Shown: positions 8,797 to 17,661, numbered from the stretch's first letter. The stretch: 64,000 nt of DNA from DASQGA01 sp963762085 (GCA_963762085.1 CAVXJD010000001.1:124001-188000); one strand, 5' to 3'. A program made the numbers and translations. The notes: generated by a model from the sequence alone, not told the origin.

Positions 8797-10662
8797 TCAC
8801 GCGGCTGCCGCCAGCGTCTCCTGGAGGAGCGCCATGAACGCCTCGGACTCCACGAGAGGCCTCCAGCGGGCCCCTGCCTCGCCGAGCTCGAGCTCGGCGA
8901 AGACCTCGGCCGCCCGCGCGTCGCGCTCGCCGGCGGGCTTACGCCATTCGGCGGCGAGCCAGGTGCGAAGCTCCACGAATCGCTCCGGGGTGTCGAAGAT
9001 CTTCCGGACCACGAGCTGTGGGGAGACGGACCCGTTCCATCGGTTCGCACCCAGGCGGAAAGCAACGTCGTACGGCCCGGGCCTCCTAAGGAGATCGAGC
9101 TTCGAGCCCTGGCCGAAGGCGATCGCCCCGGACCTTGTCCCGTTGGCCGTGACGGCGAGCTTCAGGTGCTTCCCCTCCCCCACGGCTCCGAGCTCCGAGA
9201 GCTCGCAACCTGCCGCCAGAAGCGTCACGCCGGGATTGCCGAGCCCGAACGGAGCCAGCCGCTCGAGTTCTTCGCAGAGCTCGAGCGTCAGGTCGCGCCC
9301 GTCGACGACGGCGTCGACCACGGTCTGTGGCGTCAGCTCCGACTCGGTCAGCCTCTCTTCGGCGTAGAGAGCAAAGGCTTCGGCGAAGCCGTCCACGTTC
9401 TCCGGACGGATCGAGAGCCCAGCCGCAGCGCGGTGACCGCCCCAGCGCTCGAGGTAGGACGCGCAAGCTGCTAACGCGGCGTGTAGATCGAAGGCGGGGA
9501 TCGACCGCCCGGAGCCGACCCAGGCAGCCTCCGTTCCCGCAACCAGCACGACCGGGCGGTTGAACCGTTCGACCAACCGCGAAGCCACGATTCCGATCAC
9601 ACCGCGGTGCCACTCCGGCCCGGCGATGACGTAGGCGCTCCGGCGGCGCGTCGACTCCGGCCATTCGCCCACCTGCCGGACCGCGTCGCGGAGGATCCGG
9701 TCTTCGACAGCCTGGCGGTCGCGATTCAGGGTCTCGAGCTCGCCCGCGAGCCGTTGCGCCTCCTGCTCGTCGCCGGTCAGAAGGAGGTCGAGCGCGACTC
9801 CGGGGTGACAGAGCCGTCCAGCCGCGTTGAGGCGAGGTGCGAGACGAAATCCGACTGAGCCCGCATCGAGCGCGGCGGGATCGACGCGGGCCGCCTGCAT
9901 CAGCGCCCGGAGCCCGGGCTTAGTCGTCCGCGCGAGCCGTTTGAGGCCGGCGGCGACGAGCCAGCGGTTCTCGTCCAGGAGCGGCACCACGTCGGCGACC
10001 GTGGCCAGTGCCACGAGATCGAGGTGCTCTTCGAGCTGCTCCGGACCGACCAGTGCCTCGGCCAGCTTGTACACGACGCCCGTTCCGCACAGCTCCGGGA
10101 AGGGATACTCGGAAGGGCGAGTCGCGACCACCGGGCAGTCGGGAAGCTCGTCGCCGGGCCGGTGGTGGTCGGTGACGATGACCTCCAGCCCGAGCGCCCG
10201 CGCTTCGGCGACCTCGGCCACGGCGGTGATTCCGCAGTCGACAGTGATCACGAGGCCGCATTCCTCCCGCGCGAGACGCGCGAGCGTGTCGATCGAGACG
10301 CCGTATCCCTCCTCGAACCGACTCGGGAGGTGCCAGTCCACGTTTGCGCCGAGTGAGCGGAGGACGGTGACAGCGAGCGCGGTCGCGCAGATGCCGTCGG
10401 CGTCGTAGTCGCCATGGACGCAGATCCGCTTGCCCGCTGCGACTGCCCGGCGAATCGCGTCGCACGCCTCGGCCATGTTCCCCAGGAGCTTGGGGTCATG
10501 TCCCGGGCGCTCGCCGGCGAGAAAGGCCCTCGCCTCTCCGGGGTTGCCGTAGCCCCGCCGGACGAGGACGCTCGCTGTCGTCTCGCTGAGGCCGAGCGCC
10601 TGGGCAAGCTCGACGACCTCCGGGCGGGGGCACGGACGCATGGTCCATGTCCCCTGCTGCAT
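8797..10662 (-). CDS. recJ: Single-stranded-DNA exonuclease RecJ
   Basis: This 621-residue DHH-superfamily 5'-3' exonuclease acts in recombination and mismatch/base-excision repair. It shows the DHH domain motifs CVHGDYDADGICATALAV, VITVDCGIT and VTDHHRPGDELP (Mn2+ ligands), then the DHHA1 domain with WGGHRAAAGLSI, then an OB-fold nucleic-acid-binding C-terminus. The start at 10662 (MQQGTWTMRPCPRP) is preferred over 10641 because it keeps the conserved N-terminal Trp, and TACCGT lies 8 nt upstream. Much longer open frame beyond it is antisense noise. Confidence 0.93.
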   Translation of the reverse strand: MQQGTWTMRPCPRPEVVELAQALGLSETTASVLVRRGYGNPGEARAFLAGERPGHDPKLLGNMAEACDAIRRAVAAGKRICVHGDYDADGICATALAVTVLRSLGANVDWHLPSRFEEGYGVSIDTLARLAREECGLVITVDCGITAVAEVAEARALGLEVIVTDHHRPGDELPDCPVVATRPSEYPFPELCGTGVVYKLAEALVGPEQLEEHLDLVALATVADVVPLLDENRWLVAAGLKRLARTTKPGLRALMQAARVDPAALDAGSVGFRLAPRLNAAGRLCHPGVALDLLLTGDEQEAQRLAGELETLNRDRQAVEDRILRDAVRQVGEWPESTRRRSAYVIAGPEWHRGVIGIVASRLVERFNRPVVLVAGTEAAWVGSGRSIPAFDLHAALAACASYLERWGGHRAAAGLSIRPENVDGFAEAFALYAEERLTESELTPQTVVDAVVDGRDLTLELCEELERLAPFGLGNPGVTLLAAGCELSELGAVGEGKHLKLAVTANGTRSGAIAFGQGSKLDLLRRPGPYDVAFRLGANRWNGSVSPQLVVRKIFDTPERFVELRTWLAAEWRKPAGERDARAAEVFAELELGEAGARWRPLVESEAFMALLQETLAAAA

Positions 10663-10764
10663 CCCAATCAACGGTAGGAGGCGGGTCGGACGGCGCCGAT
10701 AGGCGCGGTGCACGCGCACGGACCCTTGACGATGCGGGCACGTTTCGGGGCTATCCTCAGTTGA

Positions 10765-11223
10765 GTGGCGGATGCGAACTATCTCTCCGGCGAGGATTAC
10801 GTGGTCGAGTTCCTCGGCTACCGGTTCTCCTTCAACGCGATGGACTTCGAGCAGCGCGTCAACGCGGCGGCCGTGAAGCTCGGCCTCGTGGAGCCCGGCG
10901 AGCTCGACAGCGACGAGACTGCAGACCTCGTCGAGCTCGCCGCGACCGGTCAAATCAGCGAACCGGCGAGCGGGCTCGGGGAGTACCTTGTCCGTCACTG
11001 GGAGCGCCTGGCGCTGGTCGGCGACGAGTCGCTCGTCTACTGGCTTCGCAAGCTGGTGTTCCGAAGCGCGTGGCTCGACCACCGTGTCAAGGAGAACCTG
11101 CTCGAGGTGGCCTGGGACGAGGCCACGGCCGAGTTCACGTACCAGGATCCAGAGGGCGGCCGCGCGCTCCTCGAGCTCGCGCCGGTGCCGTCCTGGCACG
11201 AGCTCCAGTTCCGGCGGGCCTAG
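10765..11223 (+). CDS. Conserved-looking hypothetical protein
   Basis: The 152-residue acidic protein (MADANYLSGEDYVVEFLGYR) has no signal, membrane helix or known motif. Its helical sequence and strong GC third-position bias look coding. The GTG start is 7 nt after TATCCT (10752-10757), which fits a leaderless promoter divergent from recJ. I do not recognise the family. It occupies, with the membrane protein that follows, the place where secDF is often found in this conserved neighbourhood. Confidence 0.65.
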   Translation: MADANYLSGEDYVVEFLGYRFSFNAMDFEQRVNAAAVKLGLVEPGELDSDETADLVELAATGQISEPASGLGEYLVRHWERLALVGDESLVYWLRKLVFRSAWLDHRVKENLLEVAWDEATAEFTYQDPEGGRALLELAPVPSWHELQFRRA

Positions 11224-11226
11224 TCC

Positions 11227-11331
11227 ATGGCCAAGCTGACCGTGCCGGAGCAGCTGGAGACCGCGCCCGAGCCCGAAATCATCCGTTCGCGAGGATGGCG
11301 GCAAGAACGCCGATGGCCACGCCGAGACTGA
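11227..11331 (+). CDS. Possible truncated gene start (34 codons)
   Basis: Four bases after the preceding stop, an ATG opens MAKLTVPEQLETAPEPEI, which has the residue and codon character of a real N-terminus. After about base 11278 the frame turns into Arg/Trp-rich noise antisense to the neighbouring gene. It could be the 5' stump of a lost gene at a rearrangement point, or chance. No function is assigned. Confidence 0.25.
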   Translation: MAKLTVPEQLETAPEPEIIRSRGWRQERRWPRRD

Positions 11332-12025
11332 CGGCGAGCGCCAGTCCCGCGACGACCCCACGAACTTCGTAGATAAATGAGCGGACCGCGCGGGCGCGGA
11401 CCGGGGTCGTCGCGGCGAAGACCCGACCCGCACGCGACCGCTCGGGAGGGGTAACCGGAGCAGGCGGGCTCGCCGCCCTCCTTGCGAATGCGCGACGAGG
11501 TCCAAGGCGCCGGATGTGCCCAGCCAGGTGGGGCCGCCCCACGTTCTTCCCCCGAGTTAAGGCTGAGAAGGGCGAGCTGAGCGGCCGACTCCGGGGCTCC
11601 CGCAGCGTTGGCTGCGGTGGCGGCGCGCGACTGAGACCTGGCGTCCCGACGAGCTCCGAAGCGACCGGTACGTTCGCACGCGCGAGGCTGGTACGGGGAA
11701 TCCGATTCCGGACCGACCAGGCATAGTCCTCCAGCCGCCTGGGCAGCCGCCAGAGGGTAGGTAGGACACTGAGACTGAGAGACGCGAGGGCGACCAGAAG
11801 CGCCAATCGCATGGAGACTGGCGGCCCCGGCTTCGAATACGCAACCGTTGGGGCTATGGGGCGCGAGGCGCCGTCACTGTCGGGGCGGTCCAGCCCCCGG
11901 ACGGAAGGAACGACAGATTCTCCAGGCTCGAGGGGATTCCAGAGACCGATCAACCCCCCCGCGAACGTGAATCCCGCAAGCAGAAGCGACGCCGCTGCGA
12001 CGATGATGAGCGCGGATCTGACCAT
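11279..12025 (-). CDS. Membrane protein of unknown function
   Basis: This 248-residue protein has hydrophobic segments at about 3-27, 72-92 and 223-245 (GVVAGLALAVSLGVAIGVL). They are separated by Pro/Arg-rich, probably disordered linkers. The start at 12025 (MVRSALIIVAAASLLLAG) is supported by AGAGGA six to seven bases upstream; longer frames have no such site. No family is recognised. It lies downstream of ruvB on the same strand, in the position where yajC/secDF commonly follow ruvB in actinobacteria, but it is not SecD or SecF. Confidence 0.6.
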   Translation of the reverse strand: MVRSALIIVAAASLLLAGFTFAGGLIGLWNPLEPGESVVPSVRGLDRPDSDGASRPIAPTVAYSKPGPPVSMRLALLVALASLSLSVLPTLWRLPRRLEDYAWSVRNRIPRTSLARANVPVASELVGTPGLSRAPPPQPTLREPRSRPLSSPFSALTRGKNVGRPHLAGHIRRLGPRRAFARRAASPPAPVTPPERSRAGRVFAATTPVRARAVRSFIYEVRGVVAGLALAVSLGVAIGVLAAILANG

Positions 12026-12234
12026 TTGGATTCCTCTAATCGTCTCTACGCAGCTTCCCGTCTGGCTCCGTTCCTGTGCTTCATGCCAACGGGTAGGTTC
12101 GTCCTGGCCATGAGTCCGGCAAGCCGACGGCGTCGCGGTTTTCAGCCGCCTCAAGCACTACCGGCGTCCGATCGCTCCCCCGAAATCGATTTCCTCGGCC
12201 GGTCGCTCCCTGCGGAGTTCGCCGAGTCGAGACT

Positions 12235-13254
12235 CTAGAAGAGCGCCGAGGCCGGCTCCTCCGGGGCGCCTGCGTGCTTGCGCCCGAGCTTCGTCACGAC
12301 GCGGCCGCGCGGGGTTCGCTGGATCAGGCCGAGCTGGAGAAGGTAAGGCTCGTAGACGTCCTCGATCGTGTCCTGCTCCTCCCCGAGCGTCACCGCCAGC
12401 GTCGAGAGCCCCACCGGGCCGCCGTCGAACTTGTGCACGATCGCGGCGAGGAGATCCCTGTCGATCCGCTCGAGCCCCTGGTCGTCGACCTCGAGAAGAG
12501 CCAGCGCCTCGCGGGCGACATCGATCGTCACGGCGCCGTCGTAGCGCACCTCGGCGACGTCGCGGACGCGCCGGAGGATCCGGTTGGCTACCCGCGGCGT
12601 CCCGCGCGCACGGCGGGCAATCTCGTCAGCTGCCTCGTCGGCGATCTCGACGCCGAGGATCCGCGCCGAACGCCGGACGATGCGGGCGAGCTCCTCGCCC
12701 GTGTAGAGGTCGAGACGATAGGTGATGCCAAACCGATCGCGGAGCGGCGTCGTCAGAAGCCCCGTCCGGGTGGTGGCGCCGACCAGCGTGAAGGCCGGGA
12801 GGTCGAGAGTGAGGGTTCTCGCGGCAGGGCCCTGGCCGACGATGATGTCGAGCCGGAAGTCCTCGAGCGCCGGGTACAGGATCTCCTCCACGGCCCTGTT
12901 CAGACGGTGGATCTCATCGACGAAGAGGACGTCGTGCGGCTCGAGCGAGGTGAGGATCGCCGCCATGTCTCCCTTCCGCTCGAGGGCGGGGCCCGCGACA
13001 CAGCGGATGCCGACCCCGAGCTCCTCGCGGACGATGAAGGCGAGGCTCGTCTTGCCGAGCCCGGGCGGGCCGGCGAGAAGGACATGGTCGAGAGCCTCGC
13101 CGCGAGCCTTCGCAGCTTCCAGAGAGATCGTGAGCTGCTCCTTGATCCGCTCCTGGCCGACGAAATCCTCGAGCCGGCGAGGACGAAGCGAGCCGTCGAG
13201 CTCGTCGTCCCCGGGAGCGAGCACGGGCGCGGTAACGCGTTCGGCGGCGCTCAT
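12235..13254 (-). CDS. ruvB: Holliday-junction branch-migration ATPase RuvB
   Basis: This 339-residue AAA+ motor drives branch migration with RuvA. Visible motifs are Walker A AGPPGLGKTSLA, Walker B LFVDEIHRL, sensor 1 TLVGATTRTG, the Arg-finger region LRDRFGITYRLD, and the C-terminal winged helix (GPVGLSTLAVTLGEEQDTIE). The N-terminal LRPRRLEDFVGQERIKE is typical of RuvB. The start ATG overlaps the ruvA stop by 4 bases (ATGA), so translation is coupled within ruvCAB. Confidence 0.97.
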   Translation of the reverse strand: MSAAERVTAPVLAPGDDELDGSLRPRRLEDFVGQERIKEQLTISLEAAKARGEALDHVLLAGPPGLGKTSLAFIVREELGVGIRCVAGPALERKGDMAAILTSLEPHDVLFVDEIHRLNRAVEEILYPALEDFRLDIIVGQGPAARTLTLDLPAFTLVGATTRTGLLTTPLRDRFGITYRLDLYTGEELARIVRRSARILGVEIADEAADEIARRARGTPRVANRILRRVRDVAEVRYDGAVTIDVAREALALLEVDDQGLERIDRDLLAAIVHKFDGGPVGLSTLAVTLGEEQDTIEDVYEPYLLQLGLIQRTPRGRVVTKLGRKHAGAPEEPASALF

Positions 13255-13820
13255 GCGGCCCTGAGCGCCTGCCGGACGCGCTCCGCGGGGGAGAGCTCCG
13301 GATCGGTGTCTGCGAGTCGCTGCTCGGCCTCCGCGGCCGTGTAGCCAAGCTCGACGAGCGCGTCGCGGGCAACCACGTGGCCGTCCCCTGCCCCGAGGTG
13401 CGGCGCCTCGACGGCGACGAGCGTGCCGATCTTCTCCTTGAGCTCGAGGACGACCCGCTGGGCCGTCTTCTTGCCGATACCCGGAATGCTCTGAAAGAGG
13501 GCGTCGTCCTCTCGAACGATGGCGCGGCGAAGCTCACCCGGGGAATAGCCGGAGACGATTGCGAGGGCGACCTTGGGTCCGACTCCGGAGACCGACAGAA
13601 GATGCTCGAAGAGCTCTCGCTCCTCGGCGCTCGCGAAGCCGTAGAGCTGCAGCGCATCCTCGCGGACGTGCAGGTGTGTCTCGACGACGATCTCTTCGGC
13701 TCCCTCGGACTGCCGGAGAACGCTCGGGGTGGCAGCGATCCGATAGCCGACTCCGCCCACGTCGAGGACGAGCCCGGCGGCGTCCGAGGCCACGGGTTTG
13801 CCGCGCAGGCGGGCAATCAC
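13251..13820 (-). CDS. ruvA: Holliday-junction DNA-binding protein RuvA
   Basis: The 189-residue tetrameric junction-binding partner of RuvB. It has an N-terminal OB domain (MIARLRGKPV...GGVGYRI), helix-hairpin-helix motifs (LLSVSGVGPKVALAIVSG and FQSIPGIGKKTAQRVVLEL) and a C-terminal domain III (ALVELGYTAAEAEQRL) that contacts RuvB. The start is the GTG at 13820 overlapping the ruvC stop (GTGA). The extra N-terminal residues of a longer reading are unlike RuvA. Confidence 0.95.
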   Translation of the reverse strand: MIARLRGKPVASDAAGLVLDVGGVGYRIAATPSVLRQSEGAEEIVVETHLHVREDALQLYGFASAEERELFEHLLSVSGVGPKVALAIVSGYSPGELRRAIVREDDALFQSIPGIGKKTAQRVVLELKEKIGTLVAVEAPHLGAGDGHVVARDALVELGYTAAEAEQRLADTDPELSPAERVRQALRAA

Positions 13821-14314
13821 CTGGTTGCTCCCGCGAGAGCCGCAAGCGGCGGGGCGAGGGCGTGGCAAATCGCGACCGCGAGCGCATCGGCGGCGTGGCT
13901 CGGGGTCGGCGCCTCAGCCATCCCGAGGATCGCCTTGACCATGCGCTGCACCTGGCCCTTGTCGGCCCGGCCGTAACCGCAGACCGCCTGCTTCACCGAC
14001 GCAGGCGGATACTCGAGGCAGAACACCTCGGCCTGGGCGCACGCGACGAGCACGGCGCCTCGCGCCTGTCCGACAGAGAGCGCGATGCGGGCGTTTGCGC
14101 CGACGTACGACTCCTCGAGCGCGACCGCGTCCGGCTCGTGCTCGGCGATCAGGGCGGTGACTCCGTCGTGGATCACCTTCAGCCGCAACTCGATGGGATC
14201 TCCCGCAGGCGTCTTCCACCAGCCATGGTCGACGCCTCTGAGGCGCCCGCCGTCTGCCTGAACGATGCCGTATCCGCAAGCTGCCGTGCCCGGATCGATG
14301 CCGAGGACTCTCAC
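13817..14314 (-). CDS. ruvC: Crossover-junction endodeoxyribonuclease RuvC
   Basis: The 165-residue RNase-H-fold resolvase cleaves Holliday junctions. The acidic catalytic set is recognisable: GIDPGTAACGYG (Asp6), ALEESYVG (Glu near 67), and the C-terminal SHAADALAVAICH (Asp near 143). GTG start at 14314 with TAACCT 6 nt upstream, which suggests a separate leaderless promoter for ruvCAB despite its position downstream of yebC. Confidence 0.95.
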   Translation of the reverse strand: MRVLGIDPGTAACGYGIVQADGGRLRGVDHGWWKTPAGDPIELRLKVIHDGVTALIAEHEPDAVALEESYVGANARIALSVGQARGAVLVACAQAEVFCLEYPPASVKQAVCGYGRADKGQVQRMVKAILGMAEAPTPSHAADALAVAICHALAPPLAALAGATR

Positions 14315-14371
14315 GAAGTGAGGTTAGGGGTGGGTCCGGACGTTCCTGCCGCCGGCCGTTAGTTGCTGCCG

Positions 14372-15094
14372 TCAGCCCAGGTAGCTCCTCACCTGCTGTC
14401 GGCCTCCCCTGGAGCCGCGGCTGTAGTCCATCGGATAGAGCGAGGGCCCGGTTTCCTGGCCGTGGCTGACCACGTTGCCGTTCCCGACGTAGATAGCGAC
14501 GTGGTTGATCGACGAGTGGCTCGGCCCGTAGAAGACGAGATCGCCGGGTCGCGGGCTGGCGCACTCGACGCCGTGCTCGATCTGCGTCCCGGTCCAGCCC
14601 TGGCCGTTGTAGTTGAGACCATTCGGATCAGGCCCGCCGGCTGCCCAATAGCACCAGGTCGCGAACGACGAGCAGTCCTCGAACTGCGGGAACTTGGGTG
14701 GGCGGACGCCTTCCCGCACCCCTTGCATCCGCTGGCCCGTCTGTGTGTAGCGGATCGAGTCGCGGTTCTGGTATCCGACAAATGCGGAGGCGACGACCTT
14801 CTGACGGATCGACGAGGGCACGGCCTTCTTCACCGCCGCCAGGAGCCGCTTCCCCCAGGCGTCGATAAAGGGCAGGAGCTGCCCGAACGTATTTTCTCCG
14901 ATCTCGCCGTCTACCAGGAGGCTTTTTGCCTGCTGGAACGCCCGTACCTCGCCGTCCATCTGCGCGTCGAACTCATTCGTCGTCTTCGTTCCCTTCGGGC
15001 GAAACCCCGCCTTGCGAAGCGCGCGCTGGTAGGCGCGCACGTCACGACCCTTCGCACCGAGCTTGATCTCCCGCGGGAGCGTCGGCGCGGGCAT
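14372..15094 (-). CDS. NlpC/P60 peptidoglycan endopeptidase with peptidoglycan-binding domain
   Basis: This 240-residue protein has an N-terminal PGRP-type peptidoglycan-binding helical domain (KGRDVRAYQRALRKAGF, VRAFQQAKSLLVDGEIGENT) and a C-terminal NlpC/P60 domain. The latter has catalytic Cys in FEDCSSFATWCYW (about residue 142), the RPGDLVFYG turn, and His in NHVAIYVGNGNVVSHG. Such enzymes cut the D-Glu/diaminopimelate bond. There is no signal peptide, so export needs a holin-like or other route, as for phage-derived lysins. It is translationally coupled (TGATG) to the small upstream ORF and interrupts the usual yebC-ruvC adjacency. Confidence 0.82.
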   Translation of the reverse strand: MPAPTLPREIKLGAKGRDVRAYQRALRKAGFRPKGTKTTNEFDAQMDGEVRAFQQAKSLLVDGEIGENTFGQLLPFIDAWGKRLLAAVKKAVPSSIRQKVVASAFVGYQNRDSIRYTQTGQRMQGVREGVRPPKFPQFEDCSSFATWCYWAAGGPDPNGLNYNGQGWTGTQIEHGVECASPRPGDLVFYGPSHSSINHVAIYVGNGNVVSHGQETGPSLYPMDYSRGSRGGRQQVRSYLG

Positions 15095-15240
15095 CAGCCT
15101 TCAGCTCCGTGCACGTTGTCGTCGCCCTCGTCCTCGGGCGGAGGGTCCATGGGCCGGCCCGCGAAGGGGTCGAACTCATCCTCCTCGCCGAGGAGAGGGG
15201 TTGCCTTGAGCGCCGCCTTGGCGGCATCGAGAGGTCCCAT
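15094..15240 (-). CDS. Small acidic protein coupled to the NlpC/P60 enzyme
   Basis: This 48-residue ORF begins MGPLDAAKAALKATPLLGEE and ends in a run rich in Asp, Glu and Pro; it has no Cys or membrane segment. A strong ribosome site (GGAGGTGGAAAAACG before ATG) precedes it, and its TGA overlaps the next ATG (TGATG). Both argue that it is translated. The family is unknown. A regulator, inhibitor or export partner of the hydrolase is possible but unproven. Confidence 0.6.
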   Translation of the reverse strand: MGPLDAAKAALKATPLLGEEDEFDPFAGRPMDPPPEDEGDDNVHGAEG

Positions 15241-15311
15241 CGTTTTTCCACCTCCGAACCTGAGACGTACTGGCCAGACGACGCTACCCTGAGCGAGAGC
15301 GCTGTAAAGAG

Positions 15312-16067
15312 CTAGGAGGCGACGGCCTCCAGCACGCGCTCGGGAATGTCGAAGTTCGCATAGACATCTTGGACGTCGTCGTTCTCCTCGAGCGCATCGA
15401 CCAGGCGCAAGAGCTTCTTGGCCGCACTCTCGTCGTCGATCTCGACCGTGGTCTTCGGAAGCATCGTCAGGTCGGCCTCGTCGTAGGCGATACCCGCATC
15501 GTTCAGGGCACGGCGCACGTCCGGGAGAACCTCCGGAGCGGAGACGATCTGGAAGCTCGAGCCCTCGCGGGTGACGTCGTCGGCTCCTCCCTCCGCGGCC
15601 GCGAGCGTGAGCGAATCCTCGTCGACGGATCCTGCGTCGACGAGCACGACGCCCTTCCGCTCGAAGAGCCAGGCGACCGAGCCGCTCGCGCCCAGGTTGC
15701 CGTCGTTCTTTGCGAAGACGTGCCTGACGTCGGCGCTCGTGCGGTTCCGGTTGTCGGTAACCGCCTCGACGAGCACCGCGACGCCGTTCGGGCCGTACCC
15801 CTCGTACGTGACCGTCTCGTAGGCCTGTCCGTCGGCCCCGGCACCGGAGCCACGCGCGATTGCACGCTCGATGTTCTCCTTCGGCATCGAGGCATCGCGC
15901 GCTTTTTGGATCGCATTCGCGAGCGCGTGGTTCCCGTCGGGGTCCGGGCCGCCTTCGCGGGCCGCGACGATGATCGCGCGCGAGAGCTTCGAGAAGAGCT
16001 GCCCGCGCTTCGCGTCGGCGGCGCCCTTCTTGTGCTTGATCGACGACCACTTGCTATGCCCCGACAC
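15312..16067 (-). CDS. yebC: YebC/PmpR-family protein (TACO1 type)
   Basis: The 251-residue protein begins MSGHSKWSSIKHKKGAADAK, the diagnostic YebC N-terminus. It continues with ALANAIQKARDASMPKENIERAIARG and YEGYGPNGVAVLVE. The family was described as transcriptional regulators (PmpR) and has recently been tied to relief of ribosome stalling. GTG start at 16067 overlaps the pdxT 3' end by 14 bases, so pdxT-yebC are coupled. yebC next to ruvC is a classic synteny, here broken by two inserted genes. Confidence 0.93.
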   Translation of the reverse strand: MSGHSKWSSIKHKKGAADAKRGQLFSKLSRAIIVAAREGGPDPDGNHALANAIQKARDASMPKENIERAIARGSGAGADGQAYETVTYEGYGPNGVAVLVEAVTDNRNRTSADVRHVFAKNDGNLGASGSVAWLFERKGVVLVDAGSVDEDSLTLAAAEGGADDVTREGSSFQIVSAPEVLPDVRRALNDAGIAYDEADLTMLPKTTVEIDDESAAKKLLRLVDALEENDDVQDVYANFDIPERVLEAVAS

Positions 16068-16647
16068 AGGTCTCCTCCCGGACGAGGTCCAGGAACCGCT
16101 CGTGCACCCTCGTGTCCTCGGTCAACTCGGGATGGAACGCGGCCACGAGGATACGTCCCTGGCGGAGCAGGACCGGATCGCCGTCGAGCTCCGCGAGCAC
16201 CTCGACCTCCGGGCCTGCCTGCTCCACGCATGGCGCACGGATGAAGACGCCTCGGAGCGGCTCCTCCTCTCCCGGGAGCTCGAGGTCGGCCTCGAAGCTC
16301 CTGACCTGGCGCCCGTAGCCGTTTCGGCGCACGACGAGGTCGATCGCGCCGAGGAAGGGCTGGTCGGAAGCAGCGTCGACGGCATCCCGTGAGAGCAGGA
16401 TCATGCCGGCGCACGTGCCCAGAATGGGCTGCGCAAAACGGCCGATTGCCTCCTCGAGCCCGTAGAGGCGGATGAGTCGCCCGATCGCCGTCGACTCTCC
16501 GCCCGGCACGATGAGACCGTCGAGCCCGTCGAGCTGCTCGGGCTTCCTGACCTCAACGACGTCTGCGCCGAGCCTACGAAGCATCGCCGCGTGCTCGCGG
16601 AAGTTCCCTTGAACCGCCAGGACGCCGATTGCCAGTCGCCCGCTCAT
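16054..16647 (-). CDS. pdxT: PLP synthase glutaminase subunit PdxT
   Basis: This 197-residue class-I-like glutaminase supplies ammonia to PdxS for pyridoxal 5'-phosphate synthesis. It shows VLAVQGNFREH, the GGESTAIGRL oxyanion motif, nucleophile Cys in GTCAGMILL (about residue 81) and the His/Glu pair in AAFHPELTEDTRVH. The start at 16647 (MSGRLAIGVLAVQG) matches family length; a longer frame adds 25 unrelated residues. It forms a unit with pdxS and yebC. Confidence 0.94.
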   Translation of the reverse strand: MSGRLAIGVLAVQGNFREHAAMLRRLGADVVEVRKPEQLDGLDGLIVPGGESTAIGRLIRLYGLEEAIGRFAQPILGTCAGMILLSRDAVDAASDQPFLGAIDLVVRRNGYGRQVRSFEADLELPGEEEPLRGVFIRAPCVEQAGPEVEVLAELDGDPVLLRQGRILVAAFHPELTEDTRVHERFLDLVREETCVGA

Positions 16648-16754
16648 CTCGCGTGAAACTGTACCCCCGGGGCCTTTCGGCCCCTCTGCCCCCTGCGATG
16701 AGCGTAGCTCGCAAGAGCGCACGAGTCTGGAACGGATCGGGACGAGGGTGTGAC

Positions 16755-17639
16755 TTACCAGCCGCGAGCTTCGAGCAGCTCTTCCGGCGGGAGCGCGGCG
16801 GCGTCGAGACCGCGCATCGGCTCGCCGAGGCCGGTCGAGACCCGGGCGAGAATCTCCGGGTCGGAGTAGTGCGTGGTCGCCTCGACGATCGCCTTCGCGC
16901 GCTCCGACGGCTCCGAGCTCTTGAAGATCCCCGACCCTACGAAGACGCCGTCGGCGCCAAGCTGCATGCAGAGCGCCGCGTCGGCCGGCGTCGCGATCCC
17001 CCCGGCGGTGAAGGTCACGACCGGCAGGCGGCCGTTCTCGGCCACCCAGCGAACCAGTTCGAACGGGGCCTGGATGTTCTTCGCCTCCGTGTAGAGCTCA
17101 TTCTCGTCGAGGGAGCCGAGCCGCCTGATCGCGCCGAACACGGCGCGCATGTGACGCACCGCATTCACGATGTCGCCGGTCCCGGCCTCGCCCTTCGTCC
17201 GAATCATGGCCGCGCCCTCGTTGATGCGCCGAAGCGCCTCCCCGAGATTTCGGCAGCCGCAGACGAACGGGATCTGGAACTTCCACTTGTCGATGTGATG
17301 CTCCTCGTCGGCCGGAGTCAAGACCTCGCTCTCGTCGACATAGTCGACCTCGAGCGCCTCGAGGATCTGGGCCTCCACGAAATGGCCGATGCGCGCCTTC
17401 GCCATGACTGGGATCGTCACGGCCTCCTGGATCTCGACGATCTTCGTCGGGTCGGCCATCCGCGCGACCCCGCCTTCCTTGCGGATGTCGGCCGGGACCC
17501 GCTCGAGCGCCATGACGGCTACAGCGCCGGCGTCCTCGGCGATCCGAGCCTGCTCGGCAGTGGTGACGTCCATGATCACCCCGCCTTTCAGCATCTCGGC
17601 GAGACCGCTCTTTACGCGCATGGTGCCGAGCTCGGCCAT
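16755..17639 (-). CDS. pdxS: PLP synthase synthase subunit PdxS
   Basis: The 294-residue (beta/alpha)8 enzyme condenses ribose 5-phosphate, glyceraldehyde 3-phosphate and PdxT-derived ammonia to PLP. Recognisable blocks are KSGLAEMLKGGVIMDVTTA (first active-site Lys region), ALERVPADIRKEGGVARMAD, ARIGHFVEAQILEAL, CGCRNLGEALRRI, GDIVNAVRHMR (second Lys/His region) and GADGVFVGSGIFKS. ATG 17639 follows TAGAAT by 7 nt, consistent with leaderless transcription of pdxS-pdxT-yebC. Confidence 0.97.
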   Translation of the reverse strand: MAELGTMRVKSGLAEMLKGGVIMDVTTAEQARIAEDAGAVAVMALERVPADIRKEGGVARMADPTKIVEIQEAVTIPVMAKARIGHFVEAQILEALEVDYVDESEVLTPADEEHHIDKWKFQIPFVCGCRNLGEALRRINEGAAMIRTKGEAGTGDIVNAVRHMRAVFGAIRRLGSLDENELYTEAKNIQAPFELVRWVAENGRLPVVTFTAGGIATPADAALCMQLGADGVFVGSGIFKSSEPSERAKAIVEATTHYSDPEILARVSTGLGEPMRGLDAAALPPEELLEARGW

Positions 17640-17661
17640 GCGTCCGATTCTACCGTTCGGC

